Positions 8,418-18,955 are shown, counted from the stretch's first letter. The stretch is 64,000 nt of DNA from Archangium lansingense (GCF_026626635.1 NZ_JAPNKA010000001.1:12260501-12324500); one strand, 5' to 3'. Notes: generated from the sequence alone by a model not told the origin. A program made the numbers and translations.

Positions 8418-10073
8418 TCAGGCCACGGCGGAGGGAGGGGTCACCTTCAGGGCTTGTTGGAGAAGCGCGGGCACATCGAGGATGAGGGCCACGCGTCCAT
8501 CACCCAGCAGGGTAGAGCCGGCCAGCCCGGGCAGTCCCTGGCACGGCTTGCCCAGAGGCTTGATGACCGTCTGGCCCTGGCCCAGCAGCGAGTCCACCGC
8601 GAGGCCCGCCCGGCCCCGCCCGTGGCCGATGACCACGATGCTCTCCCGCGACGGCGGCTCGCCCCCGAGCGAGAAGTGCTCGCGGAGGCGCAGGTAGGGC
8701 ATGGGCTCGCCACGCAGGTTGAAGACGCCGGTGCGCCCAGGGCGACCCTCACCTGGCGGCAGCTCCAGGCACTCCACCACGTGCTCCAGCGGAATCACGT
8801 ACGTCTCCTCCCCCATCCCCACGGAGAAGCCCTCGATGATGGAGAGGGTGAGCGGCAGGCGCAGGCTGAACGTGGTTCCCTTGCCGGGCGTCGTGTCCAC
8901 GGAGATGGTGCCGCGCAGCAGCTCCACGTTGCGCTCCACCACGTCCATTCCCACGCCCCGTCCCGACAGCTCCGTGACCCGCTCGGCGGTGGAGAAGCCC
9001 GGCTCGAAGATGAGGCGGAAGAGCGCGTCGTCCTCCAGCTCCTCGTCCGGGCCCACCATCCCGCGCTCCCGCGCCCGGCGCAGGATGCGCGCCCGGTCCA
9101 GCCCGGCCCCATCCTCGGCCACTTGAATGACGATGCTGCCGGCCTCATGGAAGGCGCGCAGCGCGAGCGTGCCGGTCGGGTCCTTGCCCTGCGCCTCACG
9201 CACCTCGGGCGTCTCCAGCCCATGGTCCATCGCGTTGCGCACCAGGTGGGTGAGCGGATCACGGATGAGCTCGGCGACGGTCGTGTCTACCTCCACGTCC
9301 TGGCCGCACACCTCCAGCCGCGCTCGCTTGCTGGTGGTCAGGCACAGGTCCCTCACCGTGCGGGTGAAGGTCTGAAAAGTGCGGCCAATGGGCACCATCC
9401 GCACCTTCATCACCAGTTCCTGCAGGTCCAGGTAGAGCCCGTCTGCCTCGCGGTGCGCCTCCAGCAACTGCTGGGGCGTGTAGCGGTGCGCCTGGGAGAG
9501 CATGGCGGTCAGCCGCCCGCGCGCGATGGCAATCTCCCCGGTGAGGTCCAGCATCCGATCCAACCGGTCCAGCCCCACGCGCAGCGTGCGCTCCCGGGCC
9601 GGGGGGGTCTCGGGAAGCTCGCAAGACGCCTCGCCTCCTCCGTGCAACTCCGCGGCCCCCACCCCCGAAGCAGAGGTGACGGGCCGCGAGGCCGCGGCGG
9701 TGGAGGCCAGGAGGCTGTGCACGTCACTGGCGGGCAGGCGCAGGTCGGGCTCGGTCACGGGCCGCAGGCCCACCAGCTCGCGCAGGGCGTCCACCGACTG
9801 CAACAGCAGGGTCCCCAGCCCCGAGTGCAGCACCAACACTCCGGCTTCCAGCCGGGTGAGCAGCTCCTCCAGCGTGTGGGCGAGCTCCACCGCGGCGGAG
9901 TACCCCATCACCGCCATGCCGCCCTTCAGGGTGTGGACGGTGCGGAAGACCGCTCGCAAGGACTCCGATCCGGGGCACGACTCCAGAGCCAGTAGCTCCT
10001 GCTCCAGGCTGACGAGCTGCTCTTCCGTCTCGGTGAGGAAGACGGCGTGGACCTTCTCCAACTCAGGCTTCAT
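8418..10073 (-). CDS. cheA: CheA-type chemosensory histidine kinase
   Basis: 551 residues. The HPt domain carries His47 in FRTVHTLKGG. A linker of about 75 residues shows no evident CheY-binding P2 domain. The P3 dimerisation helices follow (LDRMLDLTGEIAIARGRL), then the HATPase with LVRNAMDHGLE, DGAGLD and GRGVGMDVV, and the P5 CheW-like domain (EGFSVGMGEETYVIPLEHVV). The missing P2 and the absence of any cheY in the block suggest an output other than the flagellar CheY route. A -24/-12 type promoter lies immediately upstream. Confidence 0.95.
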   Translation of the reverse strand: MKPELEKVHAVFLTETEEQLVSLEQELLALESCPGSESLRAVFRTVHTLKGGMAVMGYSAAVELAHTLEELLTRLEAGVLVLHSGLGTLLLQSVDALRELVGLRPVTEPDLRLPASDVHSLLASTAAASRPVTSASGVGAAELHGGGEASCELPETPPARERTLRVGLDRLDRMLDLTGEIAIARGRLTAMLSQAHRYTPQQLLEAHREADGLYLDLQELVMKVRMVPIGRTFQTFTRTVRDLCLTTSKRARLEVCGQDVEVDTTVAELIRDPLTHLVRNAMDHGLETPEVREAQGKDPTGTLALRAFHEAGSIVIQVAEDGAGLDRARILRRARERGMVGPDEELEDDALFRLIFEPGFSTAERVTELSGRGVGMDVVERNVELLRGTISVDTTPGKGTTFSLRLPLTLSIIEGFSVGMGEETYVIPLEHVVECLELPPGEGRPGRTGVFNLRGEPMPYLRLREHFSLGGEPPSRESIVVIGHGRGRAGLAVDSLLGQGQTVIKPLGKPCQGLPGLAGSTLLGDGRVALILDVPALLQQALKVTPPSAVA

Positions 10074-10087
10074 CTGCCCTCGTCAAG

Positions 10088-10103
10088 AGCAATCCCCACG
10101 CCA
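10088..10103 (-). promoter_or_regulatory. candidate sigma-54 promoter upstream of cheA
   Basis: The minus strand reads TGGCGTGGGGATTGCT. It matches the sigma-54 consensus TGGCACG-N4-TTGCW at both core dinucleotides, GG and GC, with exactly 10 nt between them. An almost identical element precedes mcp3. A caution is that the predicted transcript start falls only about 4 nt before the annotated cheA ATG (GAGGG, then 3 nt, then ATG), so the leader would be almost absent or translation may begin further in. Confidence 0.6.
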
Positions 10104-10124
10104 GTGTTCACATGACGACAACTC

Positions 10125-10143
10125 CCTGGAATTGCGTCCCAGG
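10125..10143. promoter_or_regulatory. inverted repeat, candidate activator site upstream of cheA
   Basis: CCTGG-9 nt-CCAGG is centred about 32 nt upstream of the -24 element. The same repeat with the same 9-nt spacer and the same distance recurs at 12688-12706. The position is close for a classical enhancer, but a duplicated, precisely spaced palindrome next to a gene for a sigma-54 activator is a natural candidate binding site. Confidence 0.5.
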
Positions 10144-10364
10144 TCTCCGGCTGCGCTCGCGGAGTCCAGCATCCAGATTCCGGATTCCAGACTCCAGACA
10201 ACCGGCCCGGAGCGCGTGCTTCTCTCACGGAGGGCGAGCGAAGGAGAGAGGGCCAGGGACCCGTCTCGCCGTGGATGCGCTGCTGTGCGCAGTCGAGCCC
10301 TCGGCTGGTGAGCAGCGAGCGCTCGTGCGGAAAACCAGCCTCTACGCGCCCCAGACAGCCTGGC
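10144..10364. other. remainder of the cheA-cheW2 gap
   Basis: The gap runs 10074-10364. Its cheA-proximal part (about 10085-10210) aligns with the region upstream of mcp3 (about 12648-12765), including a shared run of the form ATTCCGGATTCCAGACTCCA. The cheW2-proximal part shows no further recognisable element, and I saw no clear terminator after cheW2. Confidence 0.5.
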
Positions 10365-10931
10365 TCACGGCGTGGCGCCAGAGGAGCCTGCGCTGCCCGT
10401 CTCGGCCGCTGAGGGAGGCGGCTCCACGGGCGTCTCCACCGGGGCCCGCAACGAGCTGGCCGCCAGCACCTCCTGACTGCTGAGCACCTTGTCGATGTTC
10501 AGCAACAGGACGAACTTCTTGCTCGTTCCCAACCGCCCCATCCCCAGCAAGTAGTCCACGTGCACCGGTGTGCCGAACGTCGGCGGCGCTGCCACCGCTT
10601 CTGGCTCCAGCTCGATGACCTGCCCAATGGCGTCCGACAGCAAACCCAGCACCACGCGCTCTCCCCCCAGCTTCACCTCCACCACCACGATGCAGCTCCA
10701 CCGCGTCAGCGTCGCGGGCGCCATCCCCAGCTTCACCGCCAGGTCCACCACCGGCACCACGCTGCCTCTCAGGTTGAACACTCCCCTCACCCACACCGGC
10801 GTTCCCGGCACCCTCGTCACCGTGTCGTACTCGATGATCTCCTTCACCTGCAGGATGCCGAGTGCGTACTCCTCTCCGGCGATGATGAAGCTGAGGTACT
10901 GCATGGACGTCACAGAAGTCTGCTCACTCAT
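10365..10931 (-). CDS. cheW: CheW coupling protein (copy 2)
   Basis: 188 residues, a single CheW domain that is nearly the twin of copy 1, with a slightly longer Pro/Ser/Gly-rich C-terminal tail (ETPVEPPPSAAETGSAGSSG). It starts 9 nt after the end of mcp3, just as copy 1 starts 54 nt from mcp1 and ends 9 nt from mcp2, so the cheW-mcp pair seems to be the duplicated unit. It should couple the receptors to the same CheA. Confidence 0.95.
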   Translation of the reverse strand: MSEQTSVTSMQYLSFIIAGEEYALGILQVKEIIEYDTVTRVPGTPVWVRGVFNLRGSVVPVVDLAVKLGMAPATLTRWSCIVVVEVKLGGERVVLGLLSDAIGQVIELEPEAVAAPPTFGTPVHVDYLLGMGRLGTSKKFVLLLNIDKVLSSQEVLAASSLRAPVETPVEPPPSAAETGSAGSSGATP

Positions 10932-10940
10932 CGCGGGTAC

Positions 10941-12632
10941 CTAGAAGCGCTTGAACTCGCGGTCCTCGTCGGGGAGCACGGCCGGAACGGAGGCTCGGGA
11001 AGCCGGGCCCATGGAACCGAGCGCGCTCGCCGCGGCCTTCAGCCCATGTCCCGCGGAAGGAGCCCGCCCCGCCTGGTGACCGGTGGGCGAGGGCCGAGAG
11101 CCTGAACGCCAGGAGCGCTCGGAGCTCTCTGTCAGGTGGAAGAAGGACACCAACTGGCTGAGCGCCTCCGCCTGCGAGGACAGCTCCTCCGCCGTCGACG
11201 CCAGCTCCTCGGACGCCGACGCGTTTCGCTGCGTCACCTGATCCACGTGCTGCATCGCCTTGTTCATCTGGGTGACGCCGCTGGTCTGCTCCGCCGAGGC
11301 CGCCACCACCTCCTGCACCAGGTCCGCCGTCTTGCGAATGGAGGGCACCAGATCCTCCAGCAACTGTCCCGAGCGCGTCGCCACCTTCACGCTGCTCGTC
11401 GCCAGCCCAGAGATCTCCTTCGCCGCCGTCCGGCTCCTCTCCGCCAGCTTGCGCACCTCCGTCGCCACCACCGCGAAGCCCTTGCCGTGCTCTCCCGCTC
11501 TCGCCGCTTCAATCGCCGCGTTCAGCGCCAGCAGGTTCGTCTGGTAGGCAATCTCCTCGATGATGGAGATCTTCTCCGCGATGGAGCTCATGGCCTCCAC
11601 CGTCTCCTTCACCGCCCGGCCGCCCTCCTCGGCATCCTTGGCGCCCTGCATGGCCATCTGCTCCATCTGCCGGCCATGGTCTCGGTTCTGGGTGATGCTG
11701 GCCGTCATCTGCTCCAGGCTGGAGGTGGTCTCCTCCACGCTGCTGGCCTGCTCACTGGTTCCCTGCGACAGGCTCTGCGAGGAGGCGGACACCTGGGAGG
11801 AAGCCGAGGCGAGCGCGCTGGCGCCCTCGCGCACCTCGCCGATGACCTGGCCGAGCTTCTGCACCATGCGCTGAAGGGCAGCCATCAGCCGCCCCGTCTC
11901 GTCCTGCCCCTGCGCGGAGACGCGCACGGTGAGGTCTCCCTCGGCGAGGCGGTCCGCCACCGCCAACGCGTCGTTCAGCGGCCGCGAGATGAGCCGGGCG
12001 ATGAAGATACTGAGCAGCAGGCCGAACAGCAGGCTGCCCGCCATGGCGGAGAGGATCCACCCCCGCGAGACCTCATAAGTGGTATCCGAGTGTTCCGACG
12101 CCTGCTGCGAGGCCTTCTGGATGACGACCACCAGCGCCTCCAGGTTGTCGATGGCGGCCACGTAAGCGGGCCTCGAGCGCTCGCGGTGGAGGTCGCGGGC
12201 CGCGTCCTGCTGGTTCGCTCGCGACAGCTCGAGGACCTTCTCGTGCTCTTGCAGGTAGTACTTCCAGTCCCGGGAGAAAGCCTCGTACAGGCGCCGCTCC
12301 TCATCGAGCCGGATGAGGGGCTCGTACCGCGAGAGGCCCCGCTCGATCGTCTCCAGCAACTCCCGCATGTCCCGTTCGGATTGGGCCCGCTGTGTGGCAT
12401 CGGATGAGAGGATGTGCTGCAGCTCGGCGATGAGGAAGTCCGAGGTGTCGGTGTTCGCGTCCGAGACGTAGGCGAGGCTCGGCACCCAAATGCCCGTCAC
12501 CTCATCCGTCGCATTGTTCATCACCTCCATCTGGCGGATGGCGAAGAACCCCAGCAACAGGGAGAGCGCACTCAGCGCGAGGAAGGCAACGAGCAGCTTG
12601 GTAGTAATCTTCAGGTCATGGAACCAGGTCAT
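10941..12632 (-). CDS. methyl-accepting chemotaxis protein (mcp3)
   Basis: 563 residues from the ATG at 12632 (MTWFHDLKITTKLL). The frame is open further upstream to 12698, but mcp2 begins MSWFDNLKISSKLL at the matching place. It has two membrane helices, a helical-bundle sensor, HAMP, the signalling hairpin and a C-terminus ending EFKRF, the CheR-tether-like peptide shared with mcp2. It heads the outer transcript (mcp3-cheW2), and a -24/-12 element lies 19-34 nt upstream of the ATG. Confidence 0.94.
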   Translation of the reverse strand: MTWFHDLKITTKLLVAFLALSALSLLLGFFAIRQMEVMNNATDEVTGIWVPSLAYVSDANTDTSDFLIAELQHILSSDATQRAQSERDMRELLETIERGLSRYEPLIRLDEERRLYEAFSRDWKYYLQEHEKVLELSRANQQDAARDLHRERSRPAYVAAIDNLEALVVVIQKASQQASEHSDTTYEVSRGWILSAMAGSLLFGLLLSIFIARLISRPLNDALAVADRLAEGDLTVRVSAQGQDETGRLMAALQRMVQKLGQVIGEVREGASALASASSQVSASSQSLSQGTSEQASSVEETTSSLEQMTASITQNRDHGRQMEQMAMQGAKDAEEGGRAVKETVEAMSSIAEKISIIEEIAYQTNLLALNAAIEAARAGEHGKGFAVVATEVRKLAERSRTAAKEISGLATSSVKVATRSGQLLEDLVPSIRKTADLVQEVVAASAEQTSGVTQMNKAMQHVDQVTQRNASASEELASTAEELSSQAEALSQLVSFFHLTESSERSWRSGSRPSPTGHQAGRAPSAGHGLKAAASALGSMGPASRASVPAVLPDEDREFKRF

Positions 12633-12650
12633 GTGCGCGGGGCTGTCAAG

Positions 12651-12666
12651 AGCAATTCTCACGCCA
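12651..12666 (-). promoter_or_regulatory. candidate sigma-54 promoter upstream of mcp3
   Basis: The minus strand reads TGGCGTGAGAATTGCT, with GG and GC separated by exactly 10 nt as sigma-54 requires. It shares 14 of 16 positions with the cheA element. The predicted transcript start is about 8 nt before the mcp3 ATG. Confidence 0.6.
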
Positions 12667-12687
12667 CTGTTCCGTGACTGACAAAGC

Positions 12688-12706
12688 CCTGGAATCACAC
12701 CCCAGG
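12688..12706. promoter_or_regulatory. inverted repeat, candidate activator site upstream of mcp3
   Basis: CCTGG-9 nt-CCAGG, centred about 32 nt upstream of the -24 element, duplicates the arrangement before cheA. It lies in the short gap between mcp3 and the sigma-54 activator gene. Confidence 0.5.
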
Positions 12707-12749
12707 GGCGTCCCCGCCCGGCCCTTGTCTGGGGCCTGGATTCTGGATT

Positions 12750-14129
<1,380 letters not shown>

Positions 14130-14133
14130 TCGG

Positions 14134-15321
14134 CTACCCCTCCGCCGGGAGATACACCCGGACCTCGGCTCCTCCCTCGGACCCGTTACCCACGGAGACC
14201 GCGCCGCGATGCTCCTGAACGATACGTTGGACGATGGACAGGCCCAGGCCCACCCCCCCGGCCCGCTGGGAGTAGAAGGGCTCGAAGACGCGCGGCAGGT
14301 CCTCGGGGACAAAGCCGGGCCCCTGGTCCATCACCACGCACTCCACGCAGGTGCGCCCCTCGTCCACGAGCCGCCGCGCGGTGAGCCGCACGATGGTGCC
14401 TCGCGGGGAGTGCTGGAGCGCGTTGGCGAGCAGGTTCTGGAACACCTGCGCGAGCCGGCCTGGATCCATCGGCACCCGGGGCAGCTCCGGCTCCACCCGT
14501 ACCTCCACGAGCACCTCGCGCTCACGGGCAAGGACGGCATTGGTGGCCACGGACTCGTCGAGCACGCTGGGGAGCGAGCAGGGATAAAGCTCGGAGCTCG
14601 GCGGCCGACCATAGGTGAGCAGCTCGTTCATCAGGTGATGCAGACGCGACACCTCTCGCCGCAGCACGGAGAGGTAGGACGCGTGCTCCTGCGAGCAGCC
14701 GAAGCGCGCCTCGAAGGCATCCAGGGTGGCGGAGATGCCGAAGAGGGGGTTACGGACTTCATGGGCCACGCCAGCCACCAGTGCGCCCATCAGGGACAGA
14801 TTCTCGTTGCGGCGCAGGGCTGCTCGCGCCTCGCAGAGCTGTACCTCGGTCTCCCGGCGGGCGGTGAGGTCACGCACCAACCCGGAGAAGCCTCGCAGCC
14901 GCCCCTCCGAGTCTCGCCACGCGGTGAGGAGGATGAGGGCGTAGAAACGCGAGCCATCCCGTCGCACTCGCCAGCCCTCGTCCCGCGCCTTGCCCAACGC
15001 CTCCGCCTCGGCCAGCAGCCGCTGGGGCAGGCCCGCGGCAAGGTCCTCCTCGACGAAGAAGAGCGCGCAGTGCCGCCCGATGACGTCCCCGGCTCGGTAG
15101 CCCGTGATGCGCTCGGCACCTACGTTCCAGCTCGCCATGCGGCCCTCGGGGTCAATCATGTAGAGGCCGGCGTCTTCCACGCTCTCCACCAGGAGGCGGA
15201 AGCTCTCGCCGTACTCCGGCTGGATAGGAGGGAGTTGGGGAGAGGGAACCGGACTGGCGGGAGACTCCTCCCCCGGCATCTCATGGGTACTGCCCAGCGG
15301 GTCAGACGAGCGAAGGGGCAT
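14134..15321 (-). CDS. PAS-domain sensor histidine kinase (partner of the sigma-54 activator)
   Basis: 395 residues from the ATG at 15321. A longer frame reaches 15426 but begins with an unlike, basic stretch. No membrane helix is present. A PAS domain (about 40-150, MIDPEGRMASWNVGAERITGY) is followed by HisKA with His187 in GVAHEVRNPL and a HATPase with NLLANALQHS, DQGPGF and GLGLSIVQ. The H-box and the NtrB-like NPL motif fit a kinase that phosphorylates NtrC-type regulators. Only 4 nt separate it from the regulator gene, so the two form an operon. Confidence 0.93.
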   Translation of the reverse strand: MPLRSSDPLGSTHEMPGEESPASPVPSPQLPPIQPEYGESFRLLVESVEDAGLYMIDPEGRMASWNVGAERITGYRAGDVIGRHCALFFVEEDLAAGLPQRLLAEAEALGKARDEGWRVRRDGSRFYALILLTAWRDSEGRLRGFSGLVRDLTARRETEVQLCEARAALRRNENLSLMGALVAGVAHEVRNPLFGISATLDAFEARFGCSQEHASYLSVLRREVSRLHHLMNELLTYGRPPSSELYPCSLPSVLDESVATNAVLAREREVLVEVRVEPELPRVPMDPGRLAQVFQNLLANALQHSPRGTIVRLTARRLVDEGRTCVECVVMDQGPGFVPEDLPRVFEPFYSQRAGGVGLGLSIVQRIVQEHRGAVSVGNGSEGGAEVRVYLPAEG

Positions 15322-15678
15322 GGATGGAGCAAATCCGTCGATATGAGGTGAAACCAACAGCGGATATTGCGAGTGCCATTTCACCCAGCGTCCAAGCCCT
15401 CCTCTCATTGTCCGCCTGGTCAGCATCAGTCGGCAGAACTACACCCCTTCCTTGCATGCATCTCCCTCAAACCAGAACCCCATGAAGTCGTGATCGGCCA
15501 CCAGGTTGCTCACTGGCTGATGCTCCTCGGGGCGAGCGGCCGGCGCTCCGGCATGGGGCACGCCGTGGAACCGCTCCGGCGCTGGCCTCGTCCGACTGCG
15601 TCAAGAGCACGCTTCACCCCATGGCTGGCGCGTCTGGAACACCCCTCCCCGTCTTGCCCTTCCGCGAGGGGCAATGCC
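15322..15678. other. intergenic region before the antiporter gene
   Basis: About 357 nt between the leftward PAS kinase gene and the rightward antiporter gene. Long open frames cross it, but their residue content is not protein-like (Pro/Arg/Ser-rich). I see no RNA gene or repeat. It should hold two divergent promoters, which I could not place. Confidence 0.5.
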
Positions 15679-17469
15679 ATGAAGGGCAGCATGTCCTTCC
15701 TGCAGCAGGCCCTTATCTTCCTGGCGGCCGCCGTGGTGTCCGTCCCCATCTTCAAGCGGCTCGGACTGGGCTCGGTGCTGGGCTACCTCGCGGCCGGCAT
15801 GGTCATCGGGCCGTGGGGCGTGGGGCTCATCTCCGACGTGGAGAGCATCCTCCACTTCGCTGAGCTGGGCGTGGTGCTGCTGCTCTTCCTCATCGGCTTG
15901 GAGTTGCAGCCCTCGCGCCTGTGGGAGCTGCGCAAGTCCGTGTTCGGCCTGGGTGGGGTGCAGGTGGTGGCCACGGGGGCCGTGCTGGCGGGGGTGGGCA
16001 TGGTGCTCGGACTGAGGCCGGCCACCGCGCTCATCGCCGGCCTGGGGCTGTCGCTGTCCTCCACGGCCTTCGCGCTCCAGCTGCTCGCGGAGAAGAACGA
16101 GCTGACCACGGAGCACGGGCGGGCCTCCTTCGGCATCCTCCTGTTCCAGGACCTGGCCGTCATCCCGCTACTGGCGCTGCTGCCCTTCCTGGGTGAGCCG
16201 GTGGCGCAGTCGACGGAGCCCGGGTGGATGTCGGCGCTCAAGGTGGTGGGGGTGCTGGCTGGCGTCGTGCTCGGCGGCCGCTACGTGCTGCGGCCCGTCT
16301 TCCGCTTCGTGGCCTCGCTGCACAGCCAGGAGCTCTTCACCGCCACCGCGCTGCTGCTGGTGGTGGGCACCGCGCTGCTGGTGAGCAAGGTAGGGCTGTC
16401 CATGGCGCTGGGCGCCTTCCTCGCAGGCGTGCTGCTGGCGGACTCGGAGTACCGCCACGAGCTGGAGGCCGACATCGAGCCCTTCAAGGGCCTGCTGCTA
16501 GGCCTCTTCTTCATCGCAGTGGGCATGTCGGTGAATATTGGCCTGCTGGCCAGCGGGCCGGTGCGCGTGGTGGCCCTGGTGCTCGGGCTGGTGCTGGCCA
16601 AGGCGCTGGTGCTGTACGCCCTGGGCAAGTGGGCCTTCAAGAGCAACGAGCCCTCCCTGAGCATGGCGGTGGTCATCTCCCAGGGCGGCGAGTTCGCCTT
16701 CGTGCTCTTCGGGCTCGCGGTGGGCTTCCGGGTGATGGAGCGCGAGCTGGCGGACTTGCTGGTCGTGGTGGTGAGCCTCTCCATGGCCGTCACCCCGGTG
16801 CTCTTCCTCGTCTATGACCGGTGGGTGCGCCCCCGGTTCAACAAGAAGGAGCAGCGCGACTTCAACGTGGCGGCCGAGGAGGACCACCCCGTCATCATCG
16901 CGGGCTTCGGGCGCGTGGGGCAGGTGGTGGGCCGGCTGCTGCACGTGAAGCACATCGGCTTCACCGCCATGGACGCCAGCCCCGAGCACATCGACTTCCT
17001 CAAGAAGTTCGGCAACACGAAGGTTTATTACGGGGACGCCTCGCGGTTGGACCTGCTACGGGCGGCGCGAGCGGACAAGGCGAAGGTGTTCGTGCTGGCC
17101 ATCGACGACGTGGCGGCCTCGGTGCGCACGGCGGAGACGGTGCTCCAGCACTTCCCCCACCTCACCATCTTCGCGCGCGCCCGCAACCGGCAGCACGCCT
17201 ACCAGTTGATGAACCTGGGCATCACCCACGTCATGCGCGAGACGTACGCGGGCAGCCTGGAGTTGACGGGCGACATCCTCCAGGAGCTGGGGCTCACCTG
17301 GTCCGAGAGCAAGAGCGCGCTGGACCGCTTCCGGCAGCACGACGAGACGCTGCTCCAGTCTTCGTACAAGCACCACAAGGACGTGACGAAGCTCACCGAG
17401 ATCGCGAAGCAGGCGCGCAAGGACCTGGAGGAGCTCTTCGAGAAGGACGAGCGGAAGAAGTCCGCCTGA
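15679..17469 (+). CDS. Kef-type monovalent cation:proton antiporter with TrkA-N domain
   Basis: 596 residues from the ATG at 15679, which has GAGGGG about 8 nt upstream; the open frame begins at 15367 but its first 104 codons do not look like protein. Twelve or so membrane helices of the CPA2 fold occupy residues 1-390, beginning SFLQQALIFLAAAVV. A cytosolic Rossmann domain follows with IIAGFGRVGQVVG, the RCK/TrkA-N signature that binds NAD(H). It should exchange K+ or Na+ for protons in the inner membrane. The gene converges on another antiporter gene 7 nt away. Confidence 0.93.
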   Translation: MKGSMSFLQQALIFLAAAVVSVPIFKRLGLGSVLGYLAAGMVIGPWGVGLISDVESILHFAELGVVLLLFLIGLELQPSRLWELRKSVFGLGGVQVVATGAVLAGVGMVLGLRPATALIAGLGLSLSSTAFALQLLAEKNELTTEHGRASFGILLFQDLAVIPLLALLPFLGEPVAQSTEPGWMSALKVVGVLAGVVLGGRYVLRPVFRFVASLHSQELFTATALLLVVGTALLVSKVGLSMALGAFLAGVLLADSEYRHELEADIEPFKGLLLGLFFIAVGMSVNIGLLASGPVRVVALVLGLVLAKALVLYALGKWAFKSNEPSLSMAVVISQGGEFAFVLFGLAVGFRVMERELADLLVVVVSLSMAVTPVLFLVYDRWVRPRFNKKEQRDFNVAAEEDHPVIIAGFGRVGQVVGRLLHVKHIGFTAMDASPEHIDFLKKFGNTKVYYGDASRLDLLRAARADKAKVFVLAIDDVAASVRTAETVLQHFPHLTIFARARNRQHAYQLMNLGITHVMRETYAGSLELTGDILQELGLTWSESKSALDRFRQHDETLLQSSYKHHKDVTKLTEIAKQARKDLEELFEKDERKKSA

Positions 17470-17476
17470 GGCCGGC

Positions 17477-18955
17477 TCACTCCTCCATCTGCTGGCCGAG
17501 CAGGAGGTGGACCTCGGCCAGCTCCGCCGGCTTGCAGAAGACGTAGACGTGGTCCCCGGGCAGGAGCTGGGTGGCGCCCTTGGCGGGCACCAACTCCTTG
17601 CCACGCACGATGAGCGTCACCACTGCCGAGCCGGGCAGCGGCAGCTCGGCGATGGTGGCGCCGGCCACGGCCGAGGCCCGGTCCACGTAGAAGGGAACGA
17701 CCTCGCCGTCGAGTTGGTGGGTGGACGTCAGCTCCAGCGAAGCCGGAGGCGGAGGCGGCGCGAGGGAGACGAGGCCCAACCGGCGCGTGAGCCACGGCAC
17801 CGTGGCGCCAGGGATGAGCGCGTTGACCACCACGATGAAGAACACCACGTTGAAGATGGAGAAGGCCCCCGGCGCCCGGGCCAGCACGGGGTAGGTGGCA
17901 AGGATGATGGGCACCGCGCCACGCAGGCCCACCCAGCCCACGTAGAAGGCCTCAGGCGGGGGAAAGCGGAAGGGCAGCAGGCACAGCACCACCACCAGGG
18001 GTCGGGCGAGGAAGGCCAGCACCAGGCCCAGCCCGGCACCCACCCAGGCCACCTCCCCGAGCTTCGTGGGGGAAGCGAGCAGGCCGAGCATGAGGAACAT
18101 GCACACCTGCGCCAGCCAGGCCATGGCGTCGTGCACGCGCAGCAGGCCGCTGCGGTAGGGGAAGGACTCGTTGCCCATCAGCACGGCGGCGACGTACACG
18201 GCGAGGAAACCGCTGCCCTCGAAGAGCGTGGGCAGTCCGAAGGCCAGGAAGGCCAGCGCCAGGGTGAGCACGGGATAGAGGCCGCCCGCGGCCAGGTGCA
18301 CGCGTTTGAGCAGGAGCCGGCCCGCGTAGCCGAAGCCGATGCCCAGGACCGCGCCCACCACCATCTGCCAGGCGGCCTCCAGCAGGATGTACCCGCCCAG
18401 GGGCTCGCCGCTCAGGAGCGCCCCGGTGAGCGCCATGGTGAGGATGACGGCCATGGGATCGTTGAGGCCTGACTCCAGCTCCAGCGTCACGCCCACCCGG
18501 CGCTTGAGGTGCAGCCCACTGCCGCGCAGCACGGAGAAGACGGCCGCCGCGTCCGTGGAGGACACGATGGCCCCGAGCAGCAGCGCCTGCTTCCACTCGA
18601 AGCCGAAGAGCCGCGCTGCCACTCCCATGCCGGCGGCCGTGCCCATGACTCCCATGGTGGCGAGCAGCGCCGCGGGCTTGAGGCCCTGGCGCATCGCGGA
18701 CAGCGGGGTGTTGAGGCCACCATCGAAGAGGATGAGCACCAGCGCCACGGTGCCCAGCCGGAAGGTGAAGCCGTAGTTCTCGAAGGCAATGCCACCAATG
18801 CCCTCGGAGCCGCCCAACACGCCCAGGAGGATGAAGAGCAGCGCCACGGGGACGCCGAACCGTCCGGCGGCGCGGCTGAAGAGCGCGCTCCCGCCCATCA
18901 GCACGCCGAGCGCGGTCAGCAGGAAGGCCGTCGCCGTGGGCTCGTAGAGCTGCAT
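17477..18955 (-). CDS. CPA1-type Na+(K+)/H+ antiporter with TrkA-C domain (NhaP2/CvrA-like)
   Basis: 492 residues from the ATG at 18955 (MQLYEPTATAFLLTALG). The frame extends to 19048, but the extra residues are basic and unlike a membrane start. About 12 membrane helices include the CPA1 core (LILFDGGLNTPL, SSTDAAAVFSVL, ELESGLNDPMAV), where the paired acidic residues carry cations. A C-terminal RCK_C/TrkA-C domain (about 400-480) ends the protein. It is an inner-membrane cation/proton exchanger for pH or K+ homeostasis. It converges on the Kef-type gene. Confidence 0.92.
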   Translation of the reverse strand: MQLYEPTATAFLLTALGVLMGGSALFSRAAGRFGVPVALLFILLGVLGGSEGIGGIAFENYGFTFRLGTVALVLILFDGGLNTPLSAMRQGLKPAALLATMGVMGTAAGMGVAARLFGFEWKQALLLGAIVSSTDAAAVFSVLRGSGLHLKRRVGVTLELESGLNDPMAVILTMALTGALLSGEPLGGYILLEAAWQMVVGAVLGIGFGYAGRLLLKRVHLAAGGLYPVLTLALAFLAFGLPTLFEGSGFLAVYVAAVLMGNESFPYRSGLLRVHDAMAWLAQVCMFLMLGLLASPTKLGEVAWVGAGLGLVLAFLARPLVVVLCLLPFRFPPPEAFYVGWVGLRGAVPIILATYPVLARAPGAFSIFNVVFFIVVVNALIPGATVPWLTRRLGLVSLAPPPPPASLELTSTHQLDGEVVPFYVDRASAVAGATIAELPLPGSAVVTLIVRGKELVPAKGATQLLPGDHVYVFCKPAELAEVHLLLGQQMEE

